Shown: piece after piece, positions 51,061 to 60,341 of the stretch | Layout of the letters: every line of letters begins with the position of its first letter | Numbering within the stretch: the first letter of the stretch is position 1 | Source of the DNA: Bradyrhizobium sp. sBnM-33 | GTDB lineage: Bacteria > Pseudomonadota > Alphaproteobacteria > Rhizobiales > Xanthobacteraceae | DNA length: 64,000 bases | Assembly: GCF_032917945.1 (NCBI RefSeq) | Contig: NZ_CP136624.1 | Span: forward strand, 3,162,001 to 3,226,000 | Direction of reading: 5' to 3' | Notes under the pieces: model-generated | The model's database searches: none | Told to the model about the DNA's origin: nothing | The model's input: the letters and a program-made list of their open reading frames with translations, nothing else | Made by a program: the position numbers and the translations under genes

Positions 51061-51737
51061 CCCATGGCGATTTGAACTGTCCCACCAGTTGAAAGTCGCA
51101 TTCGAGCCGCGCCTGTGACGATGCCGAGAGTTCCCTCGCTTCCAACGAAGCACTGTTTGATATCGTAGCCTGTATTATTCTTCCGTAGTTTGCGCATGTC
51201 CGAAACCACCGTGCCGTCCGACAGAACCGCCTCGATCCCCAGGAGCAGATCGCGAGTCATCCCGTATCTGACGACGGACAGTCCGCCGGCGTTCGTTCCG
51301 ATGTTGCCGCCGATCCGGCAACTGCCTTCCGCGCCGAGGCTGAGCGGCAACAGAAGTCCGGCGATCGCCGCAGCGTCCTGTACGTTCTTCAGGATGGCGC
51401 CGGCGTCGACAGAAATGCTCATGGAGACGGGATCGACTTCGCGGATCCTATCCATCCGCTCGAGGCTCACGATGACCTGCCGTCCGGAGGCGTCCGGCGT
51501 CGCGCCGCCGCAGTAGCTGGTGTTGCCGCCCTGCGGAACGATTCCGATGCCCTGTTGTGCCGCCAGCCGCACGATGTCGGCGACCTGCTTCGTCGTCGCC
51601 GGCTTCAGCACGGCCAGCGTTGACCCCGTGAAGAGCTGGCGTTGATCCGTTGTGTAGATGACGATCCGCTCTGGATCATCAACGACGCCCCCGCTATCCA
51701 GAAGGTCGCGAAAGGCGTGAACGTGTACCTGAGACAT
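51060..51737 (-). pseudogene. Truncated GlcD-type FAD-linked oxidase
   Basis: The N-terminal half of a vanillyl-alcohol-oxidase-type FAD protein such as glycolate oxidase GlcD or D-lactate dehydrogenase. Present are AVLKPATTKQVADIVRLAAQQGIGIVPQGGNTSYCGGA, LPLSLGAEGSCRIGGNIGTNAGGLSVVRYG, and NNTGYDIKQCFVGSEGTLGIVTGA, which bind FAD. After ARMRL (about residue 216) the family sequence stops. The frame continues through AraC-derived DNA to 50832. The catalytic half (residues ~225-460) is missing, so the enzyme is inactive. Confidence 0.8.
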
Positions 51738-52654
51738 GCTTCAGCTCCCGATTTGGCGTCGGATCATCTTCGCGTTTGTGCGGCATTGCTTGCCGTTCGG
51801 TGGCGGTTCGGAAGATACCAACGCCGAAATGCCACGACGTTCGGCAGTTTGCGCTGCTTCAGCCTCGTATTGAACGTCTTCATGGCGAGCCCTTTTGGGC
51901 TTAGAGGCAATCCATGACTCGCCAGACAGTCTATCGGAGGCCAGTGTTTCGAAAACGGCGCGCTGCCAGTTCGACGGCGTCGCCGCCTACTCAACCGGTC
52001 GTTCGACGAGGGCGACCGGCTCTATCCGACGTGCGCGATTGCCCCCACCTGTCCGATACATTGGGACGAAGGCAGCGTCGCCGTGTTCAACGGACTATCG
52101 CGTCGAATGCTTAAACTCGCGGATCTGCGGAAGCTCGCCATGAGAACGGCCGTTCCATATCGCGCCCTCAGCCCCTCAAGAACTCCTTTCGGCAATAAAC
52201 CCTTTTGAGTTCGCTTGTGCTGATCGCGTCAGGAACGGCAGATCCGATGTTGCCTCGTCTAACTCGGCAAGGTTGCACGCCGGCTCGACCGGCCGCTTCT
52301 GGCGCAAAGCGGACATTCCAACACCACGTTGGACGGTCCGCAACTGGAAGTGACGCCAACATCAGCGCTTCGATTATCGGCGAGCTTTTGCTTCGGGCCG
52401 CCAGTCTGTTGGAGTTGCCCGATCAACCTACCGAGCCGCAAGGAAGCTAAGCGCTGCGTCCCAGGCCACCGGCAGGCGAGAGGGGAGACAACTATCTCGT
52501 CCGATGCCAGGGCTAAATCCGCTTTCACACCTTTGGCGATACGTGGGGTACGCTCGGCGATTGACGCACCAATCTACTCGCCTGGATATCCGAAAATACG
52601 CGCGATCGGCAAAATGGCTTGTGTGCGGTTTACTAGGCATTTTGATTCCGTGCC
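51738..52654. other. 917 bp without a recognised gene, upstream of traG
   Basis: Small opposed frames lack family resemblance and ribosome sites. In related elements this place holds the relaxase, TraF-like peptidase and oriT. None is seen here. A putative promoter for the traG-trb operon may lie in the last 100 bp. Confidence 0.5.
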
Positions 52655-54514
52655 ATGTCCGCAACCAGAATACTTTGGGGCCAGATCGCCTGCGTCTTAA
52701 TTGTCGTGCTCATCACGATGTGGGCCGCGACGCAATGGACGGCCTGGCGTTTCGGCTATCAGCCGCAACTCGGACACCCCTGGTTTGAGCTTGCACCGGG
52801 CGTTCCCATCTATCTGCCTCCGGCCTTCTTCTGGTGGTGGTATGCCTACGATGCCTACGCACCTGAAGTGTTCGTTGAAGGGGCATGCGTCGCTGCGTCC
52901 GGCGGGATCATCTCGATTATCGTTGCTTTCGCGATGTCGGTGTGGCGGGCTCGGGAGGCGGAGACGGCGGCCACATATGGTTCTGCACGTTGGGCCAACC
53001 AGCTTGAGATTCGAAGTGCCGGTCTTGCCGGGGCAGATGGCGTGATCCTCGGGCGGTTCGAGGGACTTTATCTGCGGCACGATGGACCTGAGCATGTGCT
53101 GTGCTTCGCCCCCACCAGATCCGGAAAGGGCGTCGGACTTGTTGTCCCGACCCTCCTGACCTGGCCGGGGAGTGCCATCGTCCACGACATCAAGGGTGAG
53201 AACTGGACCTTGACGTCCGGCTTTCGGGCCCAACACGGTCGGGTGCTGTTGTTTGATCCAACCAACTCACGGAGTGCAGCCTACAACCCTCTCTTGGAAG
53301 TGAGGCGAGGGGAGTGGGAAGTTCGTGACGTGCAAAATGTGGCCGACGTGTTGGTCGATCCCGAAGGCTCGCTGGAACGGCGCAATCACTGGGAGAAGAC
53401 CAGCCACGCGCTACTGGTCGGAGCCATCCTTCACGTCCTCTATGCGGAGCAGGACAAGACGCTTGCCGGTGTTGCGAGTTTCCTGTCCGATCCGAAACGG
53501 CCAATCGAAACCACGCTCCGCGCGATGATGACCACGCGGCATCTCGTTGAAGCCGGGACCCATCCGGTGATCGCATCCGCAGCGAGAGAGCTATTGAACA
53601 AGAGCGAGAACGAACGGTCCGGCGTGCTGTCGACCGCGATGTCTTTCCTCGGCCTGTACCGCGACCCTGTTGTTGCCGAGGTGACGCGCCGCTGTGATTG
53701 GTGCATCCGCGATCTCGTTGAAGACGATCGGCCGACGACGCTCTATCTCGTTGTACCTCCATCCGACATCAGCCGCACCAAGCCCCTGGTGCGGTTGATA
53801 CTCAACCAGATCGGTCGCCGTCTCACCGAGGAACTCCAAGCCAAGGGCCGCCGGCATCGATTGCTGCTCATGCTCGACGAGTTTCCGGCACTGGGAAGGC
53901 TTGATTTCTTCGAGTCAGCGCTTGCCTTCATGGCCGGCTACGGTCTCAAGAGTTTTCTCATTGCGCAGTCGCTCAATCAGATCGAAAGGGCATACGGGCC
54001 GAATAACGCGATCCTCGATAATTGTCATGTGCGCGTTTCCTTTGCGACCAATGACGAGCGTACGGCCAGGCGGGTTTCGGATGCGCTTGGGACTGCCACC
54101 GAATTAAGGGCGATGAAGAACTATGCCGGTCACAGGCTTAGCCCGTGGCTCGGCCATCTCATGGTTTCGCGACAGGAGACCGCGCGGCCATTGCTAACGC
54201 CCGGCGAGGTGATGCAGCTTCCGCCCGAGGACGAGCTGGTGCTGGTTTCCGGCGTGCCACCGATCCGCGCCAAGAAGGCGAGGTATTTTGAGGATCCACG
54301 TTTGACCGAGCGCGTGCTTCCACCGCCAAACTCAAGCTCCCTCGACCGCGACGGTAGGGCAGCGACAGACGATTGGAGCCGGCAGCCAGCTCCGCCGAAT
54401 TCAAATGTTGCCGAGCCGGTAAGCATGTCGGGTGCTCGGCAATCTACCGCAAACTCCGGCATTCGCCGCGAGCCGGAGCTTCCGAGCATGAAAATATCGC
54501 GCCAGAGGCCTTGA
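52655..54514 (+). CDS. traG: TraG-type coupling protein (VirD4 family), 3' frameshift
   Basis: A type IV coupling protein that brings the relaxosome to the secretion channel and powers transfer. Two N-terminal membrane helices (about 10-30 and 80-98) precede the RecA-like ATPase: Walker A APTRSGKGVGLV (about 152-163), Walker B RLLLMLDEFPALGRLDF (about 405), and FSLAQ-like FLIAQSLNQIERAYG. The stop at 54514 follows SMKISRQRP. In the next frame HENIAPEALKPPPEFDFTEDEGD continues to a stop at 54648 and looks like the normal acidic tail, so a 1-nt indel near 54490 has cut about 44 residues. The ATPase core is intact. Confidence 0.92.
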   Translation: MSATRILWGQIACVLIVVLITMWAATQWTAWRFGYQPQLGHPWFELAPGVPIYLPPAFFWWWYAYDAYAPEVFVEGACVAASGGIISIIVAFAMSVWRAREAETAATYGSARWANQLEIRSAGLAGADGVILGRFEGLYLRHDGPEHVLCFAPTRSGKGVGLVVPTLLTWPGSAIVHDIKGENWTLTSGFRAQHGRVLLFDPTNSRSAAYNPLLEVRRGEWEVRDVQNVADVLVDPEGSLERRNHWEKTSHALLVGAILHVLYAEQDKTLAGVASFLSDPKRPIETTLRAMMTTRHLVEAGTHPVIASAARELLNKSENERSGVLSTAMSFLGLYRDPVVAEVTRRCDWCIRDLVEDDRPTTLYLVVPPSDISRTKPLVRLILNQIGRRLTEELQAKGRRHRLLLMLDEFPALGRLDFFESALAFMAGYGLKSFLIAQSLNQIERAYGPNNAILDNCHVRVSFATNDERTARRVSDALGTATELRAMKNYAGHRLSPWLGHLMVSRQETARPLLTPGEVMQLPPEDELVLVSGVPPIRAKKARYFEDPRLTERVLPPPNSSSLDRDGRAATDDWSRQPAPPNSNVAEPVSMSGARQSTANSGIRREPELPSMKISRQRP

Positions 54515-54657
54515 AGCCTCCACCGGAGTTCGACTTCACGGAAGATGAGGGCGACAGTGACGCCATACGGGCGCGTGTGCTGCGCATGAACGTTCCCGGT
54601 CTGGCGCGTCAGGCCGCGATGGATCCAGGCGACGGCCTCGACCTCTAGGATGAGATA

Positions 54658-55092
54658 ATGCGAACCAAGCACACGTTTCGTTTGCCTCCGGAGCTTGCGG
54701 GCCAGCTCGCCGATCATGCCAACCGCAAGAGAGTACCTCAGGCGCTCATCGTCGAAACTGCGCTGGCCTCATTCCTGTCGCCGAATAATTCGGAGCGGAT
54801 GGAAGCGGCGCTCGGCCGTCGCCTCGACCGGCTGACCCGGCACGTCGAGCGGCTGGAGCGTCACATCACCATTTCAAATGAGGCATTGGCCTTGTTCGTG
54901 CGGTTCTGGCTGACGGCAACGCCGCCGCTGCCTGATACGGCGCAGCCCGCTGCGCAGGCCAAGGGCCGGGAACGGTATGAGGGGTTTGTCGAAGCGCTCG
55001 GGCGCCGGCTGGCCAGGGGCCAGACCCTGGCCCAGGAGATCTCGCTCGACATCGATCCGGCGCAAACGTCGCCAACCGTTCCTCGTAAGTGA
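54658..55092 (+). CDS. Ribbon-helix-helix (CopG-like) protein of the trb operon
   Basis: A 144-residue protein. The N-terminal ribbon-helix-helix is KHTFRLPPELAGQLADHANRKRVPQALIVETALASFLS (about 4-42). A coiled-coil helix (RMEAALGRRLDRLTRHVERLERHITISNEALALFVRFWLTA) and a basic C-terminus follow. RHH proteins bind DNA as dimers and often repress conjugation genes or act at oriT. It normally occupies the slot between traG and trbB in this module, as it does here. It may autoregulate the operon. Confidence 0.88.
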   Translation: MRTKHTFRLPPELAGQLADHANRKRVPQALIVETALASFLSPNNSERMEAALGRRLDRLTRHVERLERHITISNEALALFVRFWLTATPPLPDTAQPAAQAKGRERYEGFVEALGRRLARGQTLAQEISLDIDPAQTSPTVPRK

Positions 55093-55222
55093 TCCCGCCA
55101 TTTTTTTCTTTTGCTACGCCACGGCACGCCGACTGATTTCAGCTAGTTGCACGAGCGCGTAACCTGCCTTTTCTACTGATCCCCACCGCCGAGCTCATAT
55201 CTCGGCGACCTTGGGGGCAAGC

Positions 55223-56191
55223 GTGGCAGTTCATTCCTTTCAGTCCGAGGCGGCCTCGCGTGGTGCACGCATGTTGCGCACCGCGCTCGGACCGGCGATA
55301 GCGGCTTGGCTCGAAGACGCTGGGATCGTCGAGGTCATGCTTAATCCCGATGGCCGGCTCTGGGTCGATCGGTTGTCGGGGGGCATGACAGATACCGGCG
55401 AGCGTCTCGCCGCAGCCGACGGCGAGCGCATCGTGCGGCTCGTTGCCCATCACGTCGGCGCTGAGGTTCATCCGGCAAGTCCCCGCGTCTCGGCCGAGTT
55501 GCCCGAGACGGGAGAGCGTTTTGAGGGGTTGCTGCCGCCTGTGGTGACCGCTCCAGCCTTTGCCATTCGCAAGCCGGCGCTAGCCGTCTTCACGCTCGAC
55601 GACTATGTCGCCGCCGGCATCCTGACAGTTGCTCAGGCTGAAGGGCTGCGGAACGCTGTCCGGGACCGTCAAAACATCCTCGTGGCCGGCGGTACTTCGA
55701 CCGGCAAGACCACGCTGACGAATGCGCTGCTGGCCGAGATTGCAAAAACTGCAGATCGCGTCGTGCTGATCGAGGATACGCGCGAACTCCAATGCAAGTC
55801 GGAAAATCTCGTGGCGTTGCGCACCAAGGACGGTGTGGCCTCCCTGTCCGACCTCGTGCGCTCTTCGCTCCGGCTACGCCCGGACCGAATTCCGATCGGT
55901 GAGGTGCGTGGCGCCGAGGCGCTCGATCTACTCAAGGCCTGGGGCACCGGCCACCCCGGGGGCGTCGGCACCATTCATGCCGGTACGGCGTTGGGTGCGC
56001 TTCGCCGCCTCGAACAGCTTATCCAGGAAGCCGTCATCACCGTGCCGCGCGCGCTGATCGCGGAGACCATTGATGTGATTGCCGTCCTCTCCGGCCGCGG
56101 CGCAGACCGTCGGCTGACGGCACTCGCGCGCGTCGATGGCCTGACGACCGAGGGCGACTACCTCATTTCACCCGCAGGAGACCCATCATGA
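55223..56191 (+). CDS. trbB: TrbB, VirB11-type ATPase
   Basis: 322 residues from GTG 55223 (GGGGG upstream; a TTG four codons earlier is possible). It is a hexameric traffic ATPase at the cytoplasmic base of the channel. The N-terminal domain is [21 protein letters not shown]. Walker A is [21 protein letters not shown] (about 155). The Asp box is [12 protein letters not shown]. Walker B is [35 protein letters not shown], which includes the His box. It overlaps trbC by 4 bp. Confidence 0.95.
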   Translation: MAVHSFQSEAASRGARMLRTALGPAIAAWLEDAGIVEVMLNPDGRLWVDRLSGGMTDTGERLAAADGERIVRLVAHHVGAEVHPASPRVSAELPETGERFEGLLPPVVTAPAFAIRKPALAVFTLDDYVAAGILTVAQAEGLRNAVRDRQNILVAGGTSTGKTTLTNALLAEIAKTADRVVLIEDTRELQCKSENLVALRTKDGVASLSDLVRSSLRLRPDRIPIGEVRGAEALDLLKAWGTGHPGGVGTIHAGTALGALRRLEQLIQEAVITVPRALIAETIDVIAVLSGRGADRRLTALARVDGLTTEGDYLISPAGDPS

Positions 56192-56511
56192 ACGGCGTCA
56201 CATTGAGAAGCGGGATGATAGCTGTTGCGGTAGCCCTCAGCTCCGTGGCGATCTCGCCCACTGCAGAGGCCGCTGGCTCCAACATGCCGTGGGAGCAGCC
56301 GCTTAACCAGATCCTGCAGTCGGTCGAGGGGCCCGTCGCCAAGATTCTGGCCGTGATCATCATCATCGTCACGGGCCTTACGCTCGCCTTCGGCGACACT
56401 TCGGGCGGTTTTCGGCGCCTGATCCAGATCGTTTTCGGTCTGTCGATCGCGTTCGCAGCCTCGAGCTTCTTCCTGGCATTTTTCTCATTCGGCGGCGGAA
56501 TGCTGATCTGA
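56188..56511 (+). CDS. trbC: TrbC, VirB2-type pilin
   Basis: A 107-residue pilin precursor: signal peptide (IAVAVALSSVAISPTAEAA, cleavage after ~28) and two hydrophobic helices (AKILAVIIIIVTGLTLAFG and LIQIVFGLSIAFAASSFFLAFF) separated by a short polar loop. After processing and, in RP4-type systems, cyclisation it forms the conjugative pilus. It overlaps trbB by ATGA and trbD by 1 bp. Confidence 0.93.
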   Translation: MNGVTLRSGMIAVAVALSSVAISPTAEAAGSNMPWEQPLNQILQSVEGPVAKILAVIIIIVTGLTLAFGDTSGGFRRLIQIVFGLSIAFAASSFFLAFFSFGGGMLI

Positions 56512-56774
56512 TGGACGGGCCGGTTGATGGATTTGCAATTCCGGTGCACCGCGCGCTGACCGAACCGATCCTGCTCGGCGGCGCGCCGCGTGCGATCGCC
56601 ATCGTCAACGGCACCGTTGCCGCTGCGCTCGGCCTCGGCCTGCGGCTGTGGATCGCGGGCCTCCTGATCTGGGCAATCGGTCATGCCGCTGCCGTCTGGG
56701 CCGCGAAGCGCGATCCGCTCTTTGTCGAGACTGCAAGACGCCATCTGCGCATCCCAATCCATCTGAATGTGTGA
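56511..56774 (+). CDS. trbD: TrbD, VirB3-like inner-membrane protein
   Basis: An 87-residue protein with paired hydrophobic segments (AIAIVNGTVAAALGLGLRLWIAGLLIWAIGHAAAVWAA) and a conserved start IPVHRALTEPILLGGAPR. VirB3 proteins are short inner-membrane components that associate with VirB4. Start codon overlaps the trbC stop (TGATG). Confidence 0.92.
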   Translation: MDGPVDGFAIPVHRALTEPILLGGAPRAIAIVNGTVAAALGLGLRLWIAGLLIWAIGHAAAVWAAKRDPLFVETARRHLRIPIHLNV

Positions 56775-56781
56775 GCAACCA

Positions 56782-59223
56782 ATGATGAACCTAGCCGAAT
56801 ATCGCCGCTCCACTACACGTCTTGCGGATTTCCTGCCATGGGCCGCACTGGTCGACGAAGGCATCGTCCTCAACAAGGACGGATCGTTTCAGAGGACTGC
56901 GCGTTTTCGCGGGCCCGATCTTGATTCCTCTGTTCCAGCAGAACTTGTTGCGGTTGCCGGCCGCCTCAATAACGCCTTGAGGCGCCTCGGATCCGGCTGG
57001 GCAGTGTTTGTTGAAGCGCAGAGGTATTCATCGAACGCCTATCCACCGAGCAGTTGTCCGGACGTGGCATCGGCGCTGGTCGATGCGGAGCGCCGGGCGC
57101 AATTCGAGGAAGAGGGAGCTCACTACGAGTCAGCCTATTTCCTCACCTTCCTGTATCTGCCGCCGGCCGAGGATGCGGCGCGCGCCGAGCGCCTCCTTTA
57201 TGAGGGACCTGAGCGCGGGGAGGCTGCCGGCGCCCACCAGGTATTGCGCGGCTTTGTCGATCGGACCGACCGCGTGCTGCAACTGGTCGAAGGGTTTATG
57301 CCGGAGTGCCGATGGCTCGATGACGGCGAGACCCTGACGTACCTGCATGCTTGCGTCTCGACCAAGATACATCGCGTCCGCGTTCCCGAGATTCCCATGT
57401 ATCTCGATGCGCTGTTGGCGGACGAGTCCCTGACGGGTGGGCTCGAGCCGATGCTGGGCGACCAACACCTGCGGGTGCTCACGATTGTTGGGTTCCCGAC
57501 GGCAACCACGCCGGGGCTCCTGGACGATCTCAACCGGCTTGCCTTCCCTTATCGTTGGGCGACCCGGGCGATCATGCTCGACAAGGCAGACGCAACGAAG
57601 CTCCTGACCAGGATCCGGCGGCAATGGTTCGCCAAACGGAAATCCGTTGCCGCCATCCTGAAGGAGGTGATGACCAATGAGACTTCGTCTCTCATCGACA
57701 CCGACGCCAGTAACAAGGCTATCGACGCCGACGCTGCGTTGCAGGAGCTCGGTTCCGATCTGATCGGAGAGGCATTTGTCACCGCCACGATCACGGTCTG
57801 GGACGAGAATCCGCGCATCGCGGACGAACGGTTGCGCTTGGTCGAGAAGGTCATTCAGGGACGCGACTTCACGTGCATGGTGGAGACCATCAATGCCGTC
57901 GATGCCTGGCTGGGCTCGTTGCCCGGCCACGTCTATGCCAATGTCCGGCAGCCGCCGGTTTCGACCCTGAACATCGCCCATATGATTCCATTGTCCGCGG
58001 TTTGGGCAGGGCCGGCGAGGGACGCGCATCTCGGTGCGCCGCCGCTATTCTTCGCACGCACGGAAGGATCCACGCCGTTTCGTTTTTCCCTCCACGTCGG
58101 GGACGTCGGGCACACGCTGGTGGTCGGCCCGACCGGTGCGGGCAAGTCCGTGCTGCTTGCGCTGATGGCGCTGCAGTTCCGCCGCTATCCAAGCTCCCAG
58201 ATCTTTGCCTTCGATTTCGGCGGGTCGATCAGGGCCGCGGCGCTCGCCATGAAGGGCGATTGGCACGATCTTGGCGGTGCGCTGTCCGATAGCGCCTCCG
58301 AGCCGGTCGCCCTGCAGCCGCTAGCCATGATTGACGATGCGGCCGAGCGCGGCTGGGCGGCGGAATGGATCGCAGCCATTCTCGCCCGCGAAAAGATCGA
58401 CATGACGCCTGAAGCCAAGGAGCATCTTTGGTCGGCGCTGTCTTCGTTGGCGTCGGCACCTATTGGCGAACGGACGCTGACCGGTCTGTCCGTGCTACTC
58501 CAATCCCAGAGCCTGAAACGGGCGCTTCAACCCTATTGCCTCGGCGGCCCCTTTGGCCGGTTGCTCGATGCTGAAGCCGAGCGGTTGGGCTCTGCTCCGG
58601 TCCAGGTGTTCGAAACCGAGAGGCTGATCGGCACCGGAGCCGCACCGGCCGTGCTCGCCTATCTCTTCCATCGGATCGAAGGCCAGCTCGACGGAAGGCC
58701 GACGCTACTCATTCTCGACGAAGGTTGGCTCGCACTCGATGATGAAGGATTTGCCGGTCAGATCCGCGAATGGCTGAAGACGCTGCGCAAGAAGAATGCC
58801 TCCGTCGTCTTTGCCACCCAGTCGCTCTCGGATATCGACGGCTCCGCGATTGCGGCCGTCATCGTCGAGAGCTGTCCGACGCGGCTGTTTCTGCCGAATG
58901 AGCGGGCGATCGAGCCGCAGATCTCGGCTATCTATCGGCGCTTCGGCCTCAACGACCGGCAGATCGAGATTCTCGCGCGCGCCACGCCAAAGCGGGACTA
59001 CTATTGCCAGTCCCGGCGCGGCAATCGCATGTTCGAACTCGGTCTTGAAGAGTTCGCGCTCGCCTTTACGGCCGCTTCATCAAAGTCCGATCAGGCAATG
59101 ATCGAGCGCGTGCTGGCCGAACATGGCCGTGAGGGGTTTGTCACCGGCTGGCTCGCCGCACGTGGGCAGGGTTGGGCCGCCGATCTCATACCCGGTCTCA
59201 TCAAGCAGGAAGGCTTGTCATGA
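56782..59223 (+). CDS. trbE: TrbE, VirB4-type ATPase
   Basis: About 813 residues from ATG 56782 (upstream codons to 56767 overlap trbD). It is the major secretion ATPase. The N-terminal CagE/TrbE/VirB domain is LPWAALVDEGIVLNKDGSFQRTARFRG, then YLHACVSTKIHRV. The C-terminal ATPase has Walker A LVVGPTGAGKSVLLALMALQF (about 455), Walker B LLILDEGWLALDDE (about 655), VVFATQSLSDI and a C-terminal arm. It powers pilus assembly and substrate movement. It overlaps trbJ by 4 bp. Confidence 0.95.
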   Translation: MMNLAEYRRSTTRLADFLPWAALVDEGIVLNKDGSFQRTARFRGPDLDSSVPAELVAVAGRLNNALRRLGSGWAVFVEAQRYSSNAYPPSSCPDVASALVDAERRAQFEEEGAHYESAYFLTFLYLPPAEDAARAERLLYEGPERGEAAGAHQVLRGFVDRTDRVLQLVEGFMPECRWLDDGETLTYLHACVSTKIHRVRVPEIPMYLDALLADESLTGGLEPMLGDQHLRVLTIVGFPTATTPGLLDDLNRLAFPYRWATRAIMLDKADATKLLTRIRRQWFAKRKSVAAILKEVMTNETSSLIDTDASNKAIDADAALQELGSDLIGEAFVTATITVWDENPRIADERLRLVEKVIQGRDFTCMVETINAVDAWLGSLPGHVYANVRQPPVSTLNIAHMIPLSAVWAGPARDAHLGAPPLFFARTEGSTPFRFSLHVGDVGHTLVVGPTGAGKSVLLALMALQFRRYPSSQIFAFDFGGSIRAAALAMKGDWHDLGGALSDSASEPVALQPLAMIDDAAERGWAAEWIAAILAREKIDMTPEAKEHLWSALSSLASAPIGERTLTGLSVLLQSQSLKRALQPYCLGGPFGRLLDAEAERLGSAPVQVFETERLIGTGAAPAVLAYLFHRIEGQLDGRPTLLILDEGWLALDDEGFAGQIREWLKTLRKKNASVVFATQSLSDIDGSAIAAVIVESCPTRLFLPNERAIEPQISAIYRRFGLNDRQIEILARATPKRDYYCQSRRGNRMFELGLEEFALAFTAASSKSDQAMIERVLAEHGREGFVTGWLAARGQGWAADLIPGLIKQEGLS

Positions 59224-59957
59224 AGCGCCGCCGTCACCTCTCAGCGGTGGGTGCGCTCGCAATTGCGATTGTATGTACCGCTTCGCCAACATCCGGCCAG
59301 TTGATCGTGTTCGATCCTAATAACTATGCGCAGAACGTGCTCACGGCTGCACGTGAGCTGCAGCAGATCAATAACCAGATCACCTCGCTGCAGAACCAGG
59401 CGCAGATGCTGATCAACCAGGCCAAGAATCTCGCCAGCCTGCCGTATTCCTCGTTGCAACAGCTCGAGCAGTCGATCCAGCGAACCCAACAGCTTCTCGC
59501 CCAGGCGCAGCGCATTGCCTATGACATCAATCAGATCGATCGGGCGTTCTCGACGACCTATGCGCCCGTTTCGGCGAACGAATCAGATCAAGCGCTGATC
59601 GCGAATGCGCAAACACGCTGGCAGAATTCTGTGGCGGGCTTGCAGGATGCTTTACGCGTTCAGGCGACCGTGGTTGGCAATCTCGACACCCATCGCAAGG
59701 AGATGTCGGCCCTCGTCAGCTCAAGCCAGGGCGCGACCGGCACGCTACAGGTCAGCCAGGCCGGCAATCAGCTTCTTGGCCTGCAGGCCCAGCAGCTCGC
59801 CGACCTTACGGCCGCAGTTGCCGCGCAGGGACGGGCGCAAACTCTCGAAACGGCCCAGCGTACCACCGCGCAGGATCAGGGCAGGGAGCAGCTTCGTCGC
59901 TTTCTTGCACCCGGTCGTGGCTATCAGCCTTCGATAGTTCGGATGTTTCACCAATGA
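59220..59957 (+). CDS. trbJ: TrbJ, VirB5-like
   Basis: A 245-residue exported protein. Signal peptide to about residue 26 (LSAVGALAIAIVCTASPTSG). QLIVFDPNNYAQNVLTAARELQQINNQITSLQNQAQMLINQAKNL follows: a Gln/Asn-rich coiled coil typical of TrbJ. The centre (RIAYDINQIDRAF, ANAQTRWQNSVAGLQDALRVQ) and the C-terminal helix (LLGLQAQQLADLTAAVAAQGR) match the family. It is a minor pilus-tip or periplasmic component. Overlaps both neighbours by ATGA. Confidence 0.93.
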   Translation: MKRRRHLSAVGALAIAIVCTASPTSGQLIVFDPNNYAQNVLTAARELQQINNQITSLQNQAQMLINQAKNLASLPYSSLQQLEQSIQRTQQLLAQAQRIAYDINQIDRAFSTTYAPVSANESDQALIANAQTRWQNSVAGLQDALRVQATVVGNLDTHRKEMSALVSSSQGATGTLQVSQAGNQLLGLQAQQLADLTAAVAAQGRAQTLETAQRTTAQDQGREQLRRFLAPGRGYQPSIVRMFHQ

Positions 59958-60337
59958 GCGTACGTGGTGGACTTAAGCGGGTGATGCTTGTGACGACGGC
60001 GGCTGCCATCCCCATCCTTGTCGCAGCGTGCACAATCCAGCTCCGCGGCGACAGCGACGGTCCACCGGCTAGATCGTCGGCATCCCGGGCAACCAGTCCG
60101 CTTGGCGGCGAACTCGAACGCTGCCGGAAGGTCACCTCCGAGCAGGTTGCAGAACTCCAGGAGTGCCGTCTGATTTGGGCGGAGAACCGCCGTCGCTTCC
60201 TTGCATCAAGGAAAACACCGGGCGTTACTTCCGCCGATGCTCAACCAGGCAGCCCGACACCGTCGTTGGCGCAGCCCAAGCATCCCGATCGTCTCCCCCA
60301 GGGCTGGCCGCCCGTCGCAACAGCCGAACGCGAGTGA
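59954..60337 (+). CDS. trbK: TrbK-alt-like lipoprotein
   Basis: A 127-residue protein. Lipoprotein signal VMLVTTAAAIPILVAAC (lipobox VAAC near residue 26). The conserved GGELERCRKVTSEQVAELQECRLIWAENRRRF region is characteristic of the alternative TrbK entry-exclusion proteins in this module. A Pro-rich tail follows. It would sit in the membrane and help prevent redundant transfer into cells already carrying the element. 4-bp overlap with trbJ. Confidence 0.85.
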   Translation: MSVRGGLKRVMLVTTAAAIPILVAACTIQLRGDSDGPPARSSASRATSPLGGELERCRKVTSEQVAELQECRLIWAENRRRFLASRKTPGVTSADAQPGSPTPSLAQPKHPDRLPQGWPPVATAERE

Positions 60338-60341
60338 TTCC

